Assembly: GCA_946183785.1 (NCBI GenBank)
Contig: CAMHCS010000005.1
Span: 33,821-97,820 of the forward strand
Origin: an uncultured Selenomonadales bacterium
Lineage (GTDB): Bacteria > Bacillota > Negativicutes > Selenomonadales > Selenomonadaceae
Direction: 5' to 3'
Length of the DNA stretch: 64,000 bases
Shown here: positions 17,323 through 25,101 of the stretch, piece after piece
Layout: every line of letters begins with the position of its first letter
Position numbering within the stretch: the first letter of the stretch is position 1
Position numbers and translations under genes: made by a program
Notes under the pieces: model-generated
Told to the model about the DNA's origin: nothing
Databases searched by the model: none
Seen by the model: the letters and a program-made list of their open reading frames with translations, nothing else

Positions 17323-17730
17323 TCAACGAACGCGGGCGGCTTCCTCTTCCTTCGGCTCCTCTTCGGGAATGCCGACGCCCTGCACATGGATATTGACCTC
17401 GACTACGGAAAGGCCCGTCATTGTCTCGATTGCCTGCTTGACGTTCTCCTGCACCGCCAGCGCGACCTCGGGAATACGCACGCCGTATTTCACGATAATA
17501 TAGAGATCCACGGCCGCTTCCGTCTCGCCGACCTCGACCTTGACGCCCTTCGCGAAATTCTTCTTGCCAAGGATCTCCGCGATACCGCCTGCAATGCCGC
17601 CGCTCATGCCCTCGATGCCCTTGACCTCAGTCGCTGCAAGACCGGCTATGATGCTGACTACCTCGTCCGCAATCCGCACTGCGCCCAGCGCGCCCTTCTT
17701 GTTCAAAGCCTCCGATTTGTTCTCTGCCAT
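17323..17730 (-). CDS. Asp23/Gls24 family envelope stress protein
   Basis: A 135-residue protein with the Asp23 core: GAVRIADEVVSIIAGLAATEVKGIEGMSGG, then VGETEAAVDLYIIVKYGVRIPEVALAVQENVKQAIETMTGLSVVEVNIHVQGV. These abundant proteins polymerise beneath the membrane and are linked to cell-envelope stress. First gene of the long housekeeping transcript, with a promoter at 17820-17848 and GGGGAGGT before the ATG. Confidence 0.94.
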   Translation of the reverse strand: MAENKSEALNKKGALGAVRIADEVVSIIAGLAATEVKGIEGMSGGIAGGIAEILGKKNFAKGVKVEVGETEAAVDLYIIVKYGVRIPEVALAVQENVKQAIETMTGLSVVEVNIHVQGVGIPEEEPKEEEAARVR

Positions 17731-17786
17731 GAAAATTACCTCCCCGTTATCATTTTTTCTGCCGTTTTGCAGGGCAACTATACGCC

Positions 17787-17804
17787 CCTCCCGCGAGCGG
17801 GAGG
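17787..17804 (-). promoter_or_regulatory. Perfect hairpin in the asp23 leader
   Basis: Seven GC-rich pairs (17787-17793 with 17798-17804) around a four-base loop, about 20 bases downstream of the promoter. No T-run follows; a role in RNA stability is possible. Confidence 0.4.
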
Positions 17805-17819
17805 CAGATTACCTCTTTT

Positions 17820-17848
17820 ATTATAACAGACATTGAAGCGGTGCACAA
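17820..17848 (-). promoter_or_regulatory. Promoter of the asp23-nusB-recN operon
   Basis: TTGTGC (17843-17848) and TATAAT (17820-17825) on the minus strand with 17-base spacing. Confidence 0.7.
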
Positions 17849-17862
17849 TCAAAATCCAAAAC

Positions 17863-17889
17863 AAAAAGGCCGCCGAAAAAACGACGGCC
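17863..17889 (-). terminator. Terminator after efp
   Basis: GGCCGTCG pairs with CGGCGGCC (arms 17868-17875 and 17882-17889, one G-U) around a short loop, then TTTTTGTTTT on the minus strand. Confidence 0.85.
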
Positions 17890-17903
17890 CTCTTGGTCAA
17901 ATA

Positions 17904-18461
17904 TTATGCGCGCTCAATGTATGCGCCGGTGCGAGTGTCGACGCGGAGCTTGTCGCCCTCGTTGACGAAAAGCGGCACGCGGACCTCGTAGCCCGTCTCG
18001 ACCTTCGCCATTTTCGTCGCGCCGGTGGCCGTGTTGCCTTTGACGCTGGGCTCGCACTCGACAACCTCGAGCACGACGGCGTTCGGCAGTGTGATGCCGA
18101 TGACCTTCCCCTTGAAGCTCTGGACGACGACTTCCATTTCTTCTTTCAGATAGTTCAACGCGTCGCCAAGCTGCTCCTTTGTCAGCTCGGTCTGTTCAAA
18201 GGACTCGGTATCCATGAACGTATACTGACCGTCGGACTCATAAAGGTACTGCATTTTGCGGCTCTCCAGATGCGCGGGCGGCATTTTCTCGTTCGGGTTG
18301 AACGTGCGCTCGATGACGGCGCCCGTCTCCACGTTCTTGATCTTCGTGCGGACAAAGGCTGCACCCTTTCCCGGCTTGACATGCTGGAACTCGACGACCT
18401 GCCACGCGCCGCCGTCAATCTCGATCGTAAGTCCCGTCCTGAAATCTGTGCTTGAAATCAT
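17904..18461 (-). CDS. efp: Translation elongation factor P
   Basis: A 185-residue protein of three beta-barrel domains that relieves ribosome stalling at polyproline. The N-terminal domain shows DFRTGLTIEIDGGAWQVVEFQHVKPGKGAAFVRTKIKNV, where the loop PGKGA carries the Lys (near 32) modified in some lineages. The C-terminal signature KVETGYEVRVPLFVNEGDKLRVDTRTGAYIERA is intact. It follows the Xaa-Pro peptidase gene by 32 AT-rich bases. Confidence 0.97.
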   Translation of the reverse strand: MISSTDFRTGLTIEIDGGAWQVVEFQHVKPGKGAAFVRTKIKNVETGAVIERTFNPNEKMPPAHLESRKMQYLYESDGQYTFMDTESFEQTELTKEQLGDALNYLKEEMEVVVQSFKGKVIGITLPNAVVLEVVECEPSVKGNTATGATKMAKVETGYEVRVPLFVNEGDKLRVDTRTGAYIERA

Positions 18462-18493
18462 TTGTTTCTCTCCCTTTTGTTTTTATAATTTTA

Positions 18494-19570
18494 TTATAAT
18501 ATTTCCATCAGCTCTTTGCCGCTTTTCGTCAGCGGCACGCCGCCGGTCTCCGTCACCAACACAGTGTCCTCGATACGTAATCCGCATTTCCCCGGCAGGT
18601 AGACGCCCGGTTCCACCGTGACGATCATGCCGGGCAACAGGCTTTCACAGTCGCTCTTCCTGGAAAGACGCGGTTCCTCATGAATCTCAAGGCCGAGACT
18701 GTGCCCGAGCCCGTGCCCGAAATACTCGCCGTAGCCTGCGTCCGTCAACCGCTGCCGAACTTCCGCGTCTATCGCTCTGCCCGACGCGCCGGGCTTCACC
18801 ATGGAAACGCCCAGCTTCTGCGCGTCCAGCACGGTTTGGTACAACACGCGCTGCGCGTCGCTCGCCCGCCCGACGCAGACGGTGCGCGTCATGTCCGAAT
18901 GATAGCCTTCGTACACCGCGCCGTAGTCCATTGTAACAAATTCTCCCAAAACAATCAACTTTTCCGTTGCAACTCCGTGCGGCAGGCTACCGCGCTCTCC
19001 TGAAGCGACAATCGTCGGGAACGCGGGGCGCTCGGAGCCAAGATCGCGCATCGTCGTTTCGAGCTGCGCCGCGACCTCCCGCTCTGTGACGCCCGGACGG
19101 ATAAACCCGACGATGTCCAGAAACGCCGCGTCACCGATTTCGGCAGCCTTTTCCATCGCAGCGATTTCCTCCGCCTCTTTGACCATCCGAAGTTCATCAA
19201 GATGGACGGAAATATCGAGCGCCGCCGCCCCATCCAAAAATTCGCGAAACTTCGTAAAGGAATCATACGTCATCGCGTTGCCCTCAAAGGCGAGTTTTTT
19301 CCAGCCATGCGCTTTGACGCACTTTGCCGCCCGGACAAAAAGACCGTCTTTTTGCTCAGCGAGTTCAAAAAGCGGGGCCTGTTTCGCCGCCTGTTCCATG
19401 TAGCGGGCATCAGTGACGAGCAGCGCGTCATTCTGCGAAATCAGGAGCAATGTGTCGTCGCCGCGAAAGCCGCTGAAATAATGGAGATTGACTTCCTTGT
19501 TGACGGCGACGGCGTCCGCGCCCTTTTCGCGCAAAAAATCGCGCAGCCGCGAAAGTCGGTCCGCGATCAT
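18494..19570 (-). CDS. M24 family Xaa-Pro peptidase
   Basis: A 358-residue cytosolic metallopeptidase. An N-terminal creatinase-like domain (1-130) is followed by a pita-bread catalytic domain with metal ligands in VTMDYGAVYEGYHSDMTRT (two Asp), GHGLGHSLGLEIHEEP (His) and MIVTVEPGVYLPGKCGLRIEDTV (two Glu). It removes an N-terminal residue before proline. The aroQ-pepP-efp order is the Bacillus yqhS-yqhT-efp arrangement. Start overlaps the aroQ stop by four bases. Confidence 0.94.
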   Translation of the reverse strand: MIADRLSRLRDFLREKGADAVAVNKEVNLHYFSGFRGDDTLLLISQNDALLVTDARYMEQAAKQAPLFELAEQKDGLFVRAAKCVKAHGWKKLAFEGNAMTYDSFTKFREFLDGAAALDISVHLDELRMVKEAEEIAAMEKAAEIGDAAFLDIVGFIRPGVTEREVAAQLETTMRDLGSERPAFPTIVASGERGSLPHGVATEKLIVLGEFVTMDYGAVYEGYHSDMTRTVCVGRASDAQRVLYQTVLDAQKLGVSMVKPGASGRAIDAEVRQRLTDAGYGEYFGHGLGHSLGLEIHEEPRLSRKSDCESLLPGMIVTVEPGVYLPGKCGLRIEDTVLVTETGGVPLTKSGKELMEIL

Positions 19571-20016
19571 GAACGCGCCTCCGAAAGCCGCCGGATTACG
19601 ACCTCCAGCGCCGCCATATAGCTGTCCTCGCCAAAGCCTGCAATCTGTCCCATCACCACCGGGGAGATTACCGAATGATGACGAAACTCCTCCCGCTGAT
19701 GAATATTCGAAAGATGCACCTCAATAACCGGCGTCGGGATTGCCGCGATCGCGTCGCGAATTGCCACGCTGTAATGGGTAAACGCGGCCGCGTTCAAGAT
19801 CACGAACGCATATCCCTTCTTCGGCACTTCCTGCAAAGTGTCTACCAGAACACCCTCATGATTCGACTGCAAAAAGTCGACCGCAATCCCCGCTTCCTTC
19901 GCCCGCGCCGCAATCATCGCATTGATATCGTACAGCGTCGTCCGCCCGTAAATCTCCGGTTCCCTCGTCCCCAAAAGATTCAGGTTCGGCCCGTGCAGGA
20001 CCAAGATTTTATTCAT
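19567..20016 (-). CDS. aroQ: Type II 3-dehydroquinate dehydratase
   Basis: A 149-residue flavodoxin-like enzyme of the type II class, third step of the shikimate pathway. HGPNLNLLGTREPEIYG carries the catalytic Tyr and substrate loop; NPAAFTHYSVAIRDA is seen here as NAAAFTHYSVAIRDA with the catalytic His; EVHLSNIHQREEFRHHS is the C-terminal signature. aroB, aroK and aroC are at 39.8-42.6 kb, well separated from this copy. Confidence 0.97.
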   Translation of the reverse strand: MNKILVLHGPNLNLLGTREPEIYGRTTLYDINAMIAARAKEAGIAVDFLQSNHEGVLVDTLQEVPKKGYAFVILNAAAFTHYSVAIRDAIAAIPTPVIEVHLSNIHQREEFRHHSVISPVVMGQIAGFGEDSYMAALEVVIRRLSEARS

Positions 20017-20058
20017 ACCATATCCCTTTCACTTCAAGATTTACAAAATTTGTTTTTC

Positions 20059-20087
20059 ATTATATAATAACTTAGATTACTCCGCAA
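20059..20087 (-). promoter_or_regulatory. Promoter of aroQ-pepP-efp
   Basis: A weak -35 TTGCGG (20082-20087) and perfect TATAAT (20059-20064) on the minus strand with 17-base spacing. Confidence 0.6.
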
Positions 20088-20134
20088 CTGGATCAACGCG
20101 GATGTCGAAAACAATCATATTATAGTGGAAATCC

Positions 20135-20202
20135 CTGTCCGTCAAAAAGCAACGGACAGAGAACGGGGATATGCCTCTTGCATGGCAAGGCCGTATTCCC
20201 GT
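20135..20202 (+). promoter_or_regulatory. Two hairpins in the leader of the membrane diguanylate cyclase
   Basis: A perfect 8-bp stem (20135-20142 with 20152-20159, 9-base loop) and a longer stem of nine pairs (20063 line equivalent 20163-20171 with 20194-20202) with an inner CTTGC/GCAAG stem. They lie 30-100 bases before the start codon. There is no T-run and no match to c-di-GMP riboswitch consensus. Confidence 0.45.
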
Positions 20203-20233
20203 TATTTCGTTCAGGAAAAGGAATTGAATAATT

Positions 20234-21610
20234 ATGGCTATCGTTCGTTTTCTGCAGTCTGATTCCGACATAACTATATCTCTGAGAAAACTCAATGTTT
20301 TTATGCTGATTGCCGCCGCTCTCATTTCGGCAACCCTTTTTTTCGCGATGCGTCAGACCAAGTCGATGTACGAAGACGCCCATGCAATCACGCAGCAGCT
20401 CCGCGAATCGGAGGAAACCTCTTTCAATCTGCAGGCTGCTTCCGATTTTCTGACCGAGGAATGCCGACTATTCGTCGTCACCGGTGAGAAAAAACACCTC
20501 GATAATTATTTCCAAGAAGCCTTTGTCGAAAAACGCCGCGAGAAATCATTGGAATTGATCAAATCCAAGTATAACAACTCGACAGCCTATCTGGAATTGC
20601 AGACCGCGATGAACGGCTCCCTTTTCCTCATGGTCATGGAGTATCACGCCGCAAGGCTCGCGGTTGACGCGTACGGCTATAATATCAAAGATTTTCCGAA
20701 CGAAATTCAGCTGGTCCAGCTGCCTCAAAACGAAGCGTCGCTTTCTCCCCAGCAAAAGGGCGACATCGCGAAAGCAATGCTTTTCAACGAAGAGTACAGA
20801 CGCCAAAAGAAATTTATTTCCAATCATATGATGAACTGCGTGATGGAGCTCGAAAGAGCGATTTGGGAAAAGCAAGCGGAGGTTGCCGACCGCCTTAAGA
20901 GCACGATATTCATCGAACACGTTTTAACGGTGCTTTTGATTGCAGTCTTGCTCGGCATCGTATACCTGACCTCACGATTGGTGATTTTCCCATTGCAAGA
21001 CTGTGTGACGCTGATTCGCAAAGACGAGAAAATACCTGTGAAGGGCGCCAAAGAAATACAATTCCTCGCGAAAACGTATAACGAGATGCGGGAAGCGAAT
21101 CTTCGCCAACGTGAACAGCTCAATTTTGAAGCAATGCACGACAAACTGACAACCCTGTATAACCGTCGGGGCTTCGAAAAACTGCTGGACAATCTCGATC
21201 TCAGCGAAGCTGCCGTCCTGATGGTCGATCTCGACAAGTTCAAATCGGTCAACGATATCTACGGCCACGATATAGGAGACAAAATATTGGTCAAGGTATC
21301 CAAGACGCTGCTTGACTACTTTGGGAACGACGGACATGTGTGCCGGCTCGGCGGGGACGAGTTTGTCGTCGTTATGGAAAACACAACTCCAGCCGTGCAG
21401 GATCAACTAAAAAAACAAATAGATTTAATCAACAAAAAACTCAAAGCCGGAGCGGACGGGCTCCCTCCCATATCGGTCAGTGTAGGCGTATCGTTCTGCA
21501 ACGGGCACAAGAACGTCAAGTCCATCCTGAAACTCGCCGATGCCTCGCTTTACGAAGCGAAGGAGAGCGGCAGAAGCAACGTACGTTTCAGCACCGAACC
21601 CGAAACATAA
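20234..21610 (+). CDS. Membrane sensor diguanylate cyclase (GGDEF)
   Basis: A 458-residue protein. One transmembrane segment at about 20-42, a periplasmic helical sensor region of about 190 residues, a second segment at about 235-255, a HAMP-like linker, and a GGDEF domain (about 295-455) with intact GGDEF at 373-377. It should synthesise c-di-GMP in response to an external cue. No RxxD inhibitory site is seen before the active site. The sensor domain is not a family I recognise; its helix-rich pattern resembles four-helix-bundle ligand domains. Transcribed divergently from aroQ, single gene, ending at a strong terminator. Confidence 0.92.
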   Translation: MAIVRFLQSDSDITISLRKLNVFMLIAAALISATLFFAMRQTKSMYEDAHAITQQLRESEETSFNLQAASDFLTEECRLFVVTGEKKHLDNYFQEAFVEKRREKSLELIKSKYNNSTAYLELQTAMNGSLFLMVMEYHAARLAVDAYGYNIKDFPNEIQLVQLPQNEASLSPQQKGDIAKAMLFNEEYRRQKKFISNHMMNCVMELERAIWEKQAEVADRLKSTIFIEHVLTVLLIAVLLGIVYLTSRLVIFPLQDCVTLIRKDEKIPVKGAKEIQFLAKTYNEMREANLRQREQLNFEAMHDKLTTLYNRRGFEKLLDNLDLSEAAVLMVDLDKFKSVNDIYGHDIGDKILVKVSKTLLDYFGNDGHVCRLGGDEFVVVMENTTPAVQDQLKKQIDLINKKLKAGADGLPPISVSVGVSFCNGHKNVKSILKLADASLYEAKESGRSNVRFSTEPET

Positions 21611-21621
21611 TATCCGTACTG

Positions 21622-21671
21622 AAAAGTCCCTAAAAGCCAATCAAGCGCTTTTAGGGACTTTCTATTTTGCC
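21622..21671 (+). terminator. Terminator after the membrane diguanylate cyclase
   Basis: A perfect 15-bp inverted repeat (21623-21637 with 21647-21661) followed by CTATTTT. On the minus strand the tail is TTTTC, so it may also end the acylphosphatase transcript. Confidence 0.85.
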
Positions 21672-21685
21672 TGGTGTGATGACAC

Positions 21686-21717
21686 TATGACGTCATATGC
21701 GTCGTCGTTTAAACGAC
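21686..21717. repeat. Two adjacent perfect palindromes
   Basis: TATGACGTCATA (21686-21697) and GTCGTTTAAACGAC (21704-21717), six bases apart, in the region between two converging genes. Operator-like in form, but there is no promoter to control here. Confidence 0.5.
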
Positions 21718-21751
21718 CAAAATCATCGTTTCAATATGCTGGTTCTGAATC

Positions 21752-22030
21752 TTATTTTCTCACTTCAAAACCCGTCTCTCCCTCAACGTTCTTGCAGAAC
21801 TCGAAGGTCATGTGCTCGACCTTGCAGAAACCGTTGCCTTCTTGGATCCGCGATTTCAGCTCGCCGAAGTGCGCCTCGTCGCCCTGCGCCTCCATGACCA
21901 CCGAACCGTCGGGCATATTCTTCACCCACCCCGTGAACCCAAGCGCCTGCGCAACGCCTTGCACAAAGACGCGAAAGCCGACGCCCTGGACTCTGCCCAT
22001 AAAGCGCCCCGCATGTCGAACCGTTGCCAT
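21752..22030 (-). CDS. acyP: Acylphosphatase
   Basis: A 92-residue protein of exact family length. The phosphate-binding loop GRVQGVGFR (residues 12-20, with the catalytic Arg) and the Asn-containing TGWVKNMPDGSVVMEAQGD stretch are intact. It hydrolyses acyl phosphates. Only three bases separate it from the upstream U32 peptidase-family gene, so it is probably the last gene of the trmR-trhP operon. Confidence 0.95.
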   Translation of the reverse strand: MATVRHAGRFMGRVQGVGFRVFVQGVAQALGFTGWVKNMPDGSVVMEAQGDEAHFGELKSRIQEGNGFCKVEHMTFEFCKNVEGETGFEVRK

Positions 22031-22033
22031 GTT

Positions 22034-23266
22034 TCATTCCTCCTTCGTATCTCTTCGCAATATCGCAAATTTCTCGATCGGCCGCTCCATGCGGATATGA
22101 ACTCGCTGCTGCGGGTGCGGCGCAGCCCCGATCGGCGAGCCCTCCTCGTCCGTCATCTCTGCCAGCGGCTGCCGCCAGCCCTCGCCCGTTGGCTGAAAAA
22201 TCTCGATTTCCTCGCCGACCCGCATATGATTTCGCTGCTCGACAAGCGCGAAACCCGTCGCCGGGTCGTAATCAAGCGCGAGACCGACGAACTCCGAGGT
22301 TTGCATATAAGAGGAACTGCCGTAAATCTGCGCGTCGTTCGGCGGCCCGCCATGAAAAAAACCATCCGTATAGGCACGGTGTGAAACCTTCCCCAGCTCC
22401 TCCATCCACGCCGAATTAACCGAAAATTTCTCCGGCGCGGCAAAATACGCGTCTATGGCCATACGGTATGCCTTCGTGACGCCGGCGACATAGTGAACGC
22501 TCTTCATGCGTCCCTCAATCTTCAGACTGTCAACGCCGCTCTCGATGACCTCCGCCAGATACGGCATCAGGCAAAGATCTTTTGAGTTAAAAATATAGGT
22601 CCCCCGCGCGTCCTCTTCGACGGGAAAATACTGTCCCGGCCTCGTCTCCTCCATCAGCGTGTACCGCCAGCGGCACGCCTGCGCGCAGTTTCCCCGGTTC
22701 GCGTCGCGCCCCGTAAAGTAATTGCTCATCAGGCAGCGGCCAGAATAAGAAATGCACATCGCGCCATGCACGAACAGTTCCAATTCGACGTCACAGCGTC
22801 GACGAATTTCTTTTATATCCTCGATCGGGACCTCCCGCGCCAGCACCACGCGTTCCGCACCGAGCCGCTCCCACGCCGCCACCGCCGCATAATTCAATGT
22901 GTTCGCCTGCGTGCTGATATGCAAGGACAGATTGGGAACAACCTCCCGAGCGATAGAAAACACGCCGAGGTCAGAAACGAGAATCGCGTCCGCGCCGGCC
23001 ATCTGCAAAAAGCGAAGATATTCCGGCAACGCCGAAAGCTCCTCGTTATGCGGATAGACGTTGACCGTCACGTAAACCTTTTTCCCGCACGCATGAGCAA
23101 ACCGCGCCGCCTCCTTGAGTTCCTGCCGGGAGAAATTGCCGCCCTGCGCCCGCAGTCCGTAAGCCTCGCCGCCGAGATAAACGGCGTCCGCGCCGTAAAG
23201 CAGCGCCATTTTCAATTTCTCCATATTCCCGGCGGGAGCCAAAAGTTCCGGCTTTTTCCGTTTCAT
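22034..23266 (-). CDS. trhP: U32 family protein, tRNA 5-hydroxyuridine synthase TrhP-like
   Basis: A 410-residue U32 peptidase-family protein. PELLAPAGNMEKLKMALLYGADAVYLGG at the N-terminus and the signature ELELFVHGAMCISYSGRCLMSNYFTGRDANRGNCAQACRW, with its four cysteines, are intact. In Bacillus and E. coli the homologues hydroxylate wobble uridine 34 using prephenate, rather than acting as proteases. The neighbouring O-methyltransferase matches TrmR, which methylates the product, so the tRNA role is well supported by context. ATG at 23266 overlaps the trmR stop by four bases. Confidence 0.88.
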   Translation of the reverse strand: MKRKKPELLAPAGNMEKLKMALLYGADAVYLGGEAYGLRAQGGNFSRQELKEAARFAHACGKKVYVTVNVYPHNEELSALPEYLRFLQMAGADAILVSDLGVFSIAREVVPNLSLHISTQANTLNYAAVAAWERLGAERVVLAREVPIEDIKEIRRRCDVELELFVHGAMCISYSGRCLMSNYFTGRDANRGNCAQACRWRYTLMEETRPGQYFPVEEDARGTYIFNSKDLCLMPYLAEVIESGVDSLKIEGRMKSVHYVAGVTKAYRMAIDAYFAAPEKFSVNSAWMEELGKVSHRAYTDGFFHGGPPNDAQIYGSSSYMQTSEFVGLALDYDPATGFALVEQRNHMRVGEEIEIFQPTGEGWRQPLAEMTDEEGSPIGAAPHPQQRVHIRMERPIEKFAILRRDTKEE

Positions 23267-23868
23267 TCGTTCCTCCACGATACCGCCATGCCGTCTCCCT
23301 CGGGGAAGATCTTCGTCCGAAACCCAGGCGCGGAACGGACGAGCCGCAAGTATTCCCGAAGCTGAAGCACCATCGTCCGATACGAATGCTTCGGCCACGC
23401 CTCGCTTCCCTCGCCCTCGACGAGTCCACGAAAGAGCACGTTGTCCGCGACGACGACAGCGCGAGATGTGAGCAGGGGCTGAACGCCGAGCCAGAAATCA
23501 GGATAGCGCGACTTCGCCGCGTCGATGAACACAAAGTCAAAAGCGCCTGAAAGCGTCGGCAAAAGCGCCTCCGCTGCGCCGACGAGGACCTTGGCCCGCG
23601 CCTCATATCCTGTGCGGCGAAGAAACGATCGCGCAGTCTCCGCAAAGGCGGCGTCGCGCTCGATCGTCACGATTTCCGCCTCCGGCAAAGTCCGAAGCGC
23701 CAGAATCGCCGAATAGCCAATGGCCGTCCCAAGCTCCAAGATCCGGCGCGGCAAAGTCTCGCGCAGCGTTCGCAAAAACACGGGTCGAGCCGCCTCGGTC
23801 AAAATCGGCGTCTCGTTTTCCCGCGCATACTGCTCCATCTCGTCAAGCAATGCATCGATATTATCCAT
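23263..23868 (-). CDS. trmR: tRNA 5-hydroxyuridine O-methyltransferase TrmR-like
   Basis: A 201-residue class I SAM methyltransferase of the catechol-O-methyltransferase-like group. ILELGTAIGYSAILALRTLPEAEIVTIERD binds SAM, and FDFVFIDAAKSRYPDFW plus VVVADNVLFRGLV carry the metal-binding acidic residues. In Bacillus the yrrM product (TrmR) makes 5-methoxyuridine in tRNA and is followed by U32 proteins yrrN and yrrO; here one U32 gene follows directly. Confidence 0.88.
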   Translation of the reverse strand: MDNIDALLDEMEQYARENETPILTEAARPVFLRTLRETLPRRILELGTAIGYSAILALRTLPEAEIVTIERDAAFAETARSFLRRTGYEARAKVLVGAAEALLPTLSGAFDFVFIDAAKSRYPDFWLGVQPLLTSRAVVVADNVLFRGLVEGEGSEAWPKHSYRTMVLQLREYLRLVRSAPGFRTKIFPEGDGMAVSWRNE

Positions 23869-23960
23869 TACCAGCGCACGCGGCTTTTTTCTGCAGGTTT
23901 CATTTCAACTTCCCCTTATTTTATACGGGTTCTGCTTTCATAATATCATAAACGCAGTCA

Positions 23961-24003
23961 AAAAACATCCTCTTTTTGTTCAAACCACAAAGAGAGGATG
24001 TTT
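23961..24003 (-). terminator. Terminator after the uptake locus
   Basis: An 11-bp perfect stem (23963-23973 with 23993-24003) with a T-run on the minus strand, about 100 bases after the binding-protein stop. A second hairpin without a T-run sits at 24059-24078. I see nothing else between 23869 and 24102. Confidence 0.8.
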
Positions 24004-24102
24004 CGGTTATGTGCGGCAGCCGCTTGATTTGTTTTTTTAATCGCTACAAACAAGCTCCGCAGGGGAAATATCCCTTGCGTATCAGTTAAGACTCAAAACT
24101 GC

Positions 24103-25101
24103 TCATTCTCCCGAAAATGAAAGATGACGGTTGTCTTCCTGGCGAAAAGCGTCGCCATAGGCGCAGAAGGCGATTTCCTGAATGCCGAAGACAAAATCCT
24201 GGGAACCGTTATAGATGTAGCCCTCCCGTGGGTAAAAGAACGCCTGATTCTGGATGGCCTTCATGGATTGCAGTGCAGGGTCTTCCAAATAACCGCGGAT
24301 GAACTCTTTTGTGTCAAAGGTTCCTTGGTCATCATAGTTCGGCAAGAGCAGGATATCCGGGTTGATCTTGACGAGCAGTTCCTTCGTCAGAATCTGGCTG
24401 TTTCTCAGGCCAATCGCCGCAATGCCGTTGATGACGCCCGCGTGCTTGCACATATCGTCGAAAGCGCTCCCCGCGCCGCCATAAGTCGTCATCACCGACA
24501 GTAATACGACAGACTTTCGCTCGCTCTCCGGGATTTCGGCCACCTTAGCCTCAATCTCACGCATCACCTCGTCCATGGCCACGATAAGCTTTTCCCCGCG
24601 CTCCTCCTCCCAAAGCCCTGTCGCCATCAGTCGGATATTCGCCTGCACATCCTCGTAGTTCTCACTGGAGCCGCAGACAATGACGGGGATTTTCAAATCA
24701 TCCATCACTGCAATTTGCTCCGGGCTCGTCCAGGGTGTGGCGAATACCACGTCAGGCCGTAAAGCGGCGACTTGCTCCGCTGTGGGATTTCCCACTTTCT
24801 CAGGGATCTTACGCGCCTTCTCCACGATCACCGATTCCTTCGGATCGTCGTGGAACCGGTTGATAGCCACCATCTTATCGGTGGTGACGAGACCGAGGGC
24901 AATCTCGTCCGTGTAAATAGACAGCGTCAGGATACGCTCTGGTTTCTTCGGAATCTCTACGACACGGCCAAGCGCATCTCGTACCTTGCGCCCCTGCACG
25001 TCGGAAGAGCGTTGAGCCGGAGGCTTGCCGCAGGAAACGGTGAGAAGCACGGCAAACAGCACGAACACCGCACATACGCTGTATAAAAGCCGAGGTCTCA
25101 T
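24103..25101 (-). CDS. Periplasmic binding lipoprotein of an iron/heme/cobamide ABC importer
   Basis: About 332 residues, BtuF/FhuD/FepB class. A lipobox LTVSC (Cys near 25) marks it as a lipoprotein. DALGRVVEIPKKPERILTLS and ...LRPDVVFATPW are the usual class III binding-protein motifs, with the long backbone helix between lobes. It should hand substrate to the FecCD permease and ATPase encoded at 30.2-32.1 kb. ATG at 25101 overlaps the upstream stop (TGATG); a GTG one codon earlier is an alternative. Last gene of the locus. Substrate cannot be read from the sequence. Confidence 0.88.
   Translation of the reverse strand: MRPRLLYSVCAVFVLFAVLLTVSCGKPPAQRSSDVQGRKVRDALGRVVEIPKKPERILTLSIYTDEIALGLVTTDKMVAINRFHDDPKESVIVEKARKIPEKVGNPTAEQVAALRPDVVFATPWTSPEQIAVMDDLKIPVIVCGSSENYEDVQANIRLMATGLWEEERGEKLIVAMDEVMREIEAKVAEIPESERKSVVLLSVMTTYGGAGSAFDDMCKHAGVINGIAAIGLRNSQILTKELLVKINPDILLLPNYDDQGTFDTKEFIRGYLEDPALQSMKAIQNQAFFYPREGYIYNGSQDFVFGIQEIAFCAYGDAFRQEDNRHLSFSGE

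Noticed and set aside
24004..24030. Plus-strand terminator-like hairpin GCGGCAGCCGC followed by T-run
   Set aside because: The stem is only four pairs with a three-base loop and there is no plus-strand gene upstream for it to end.
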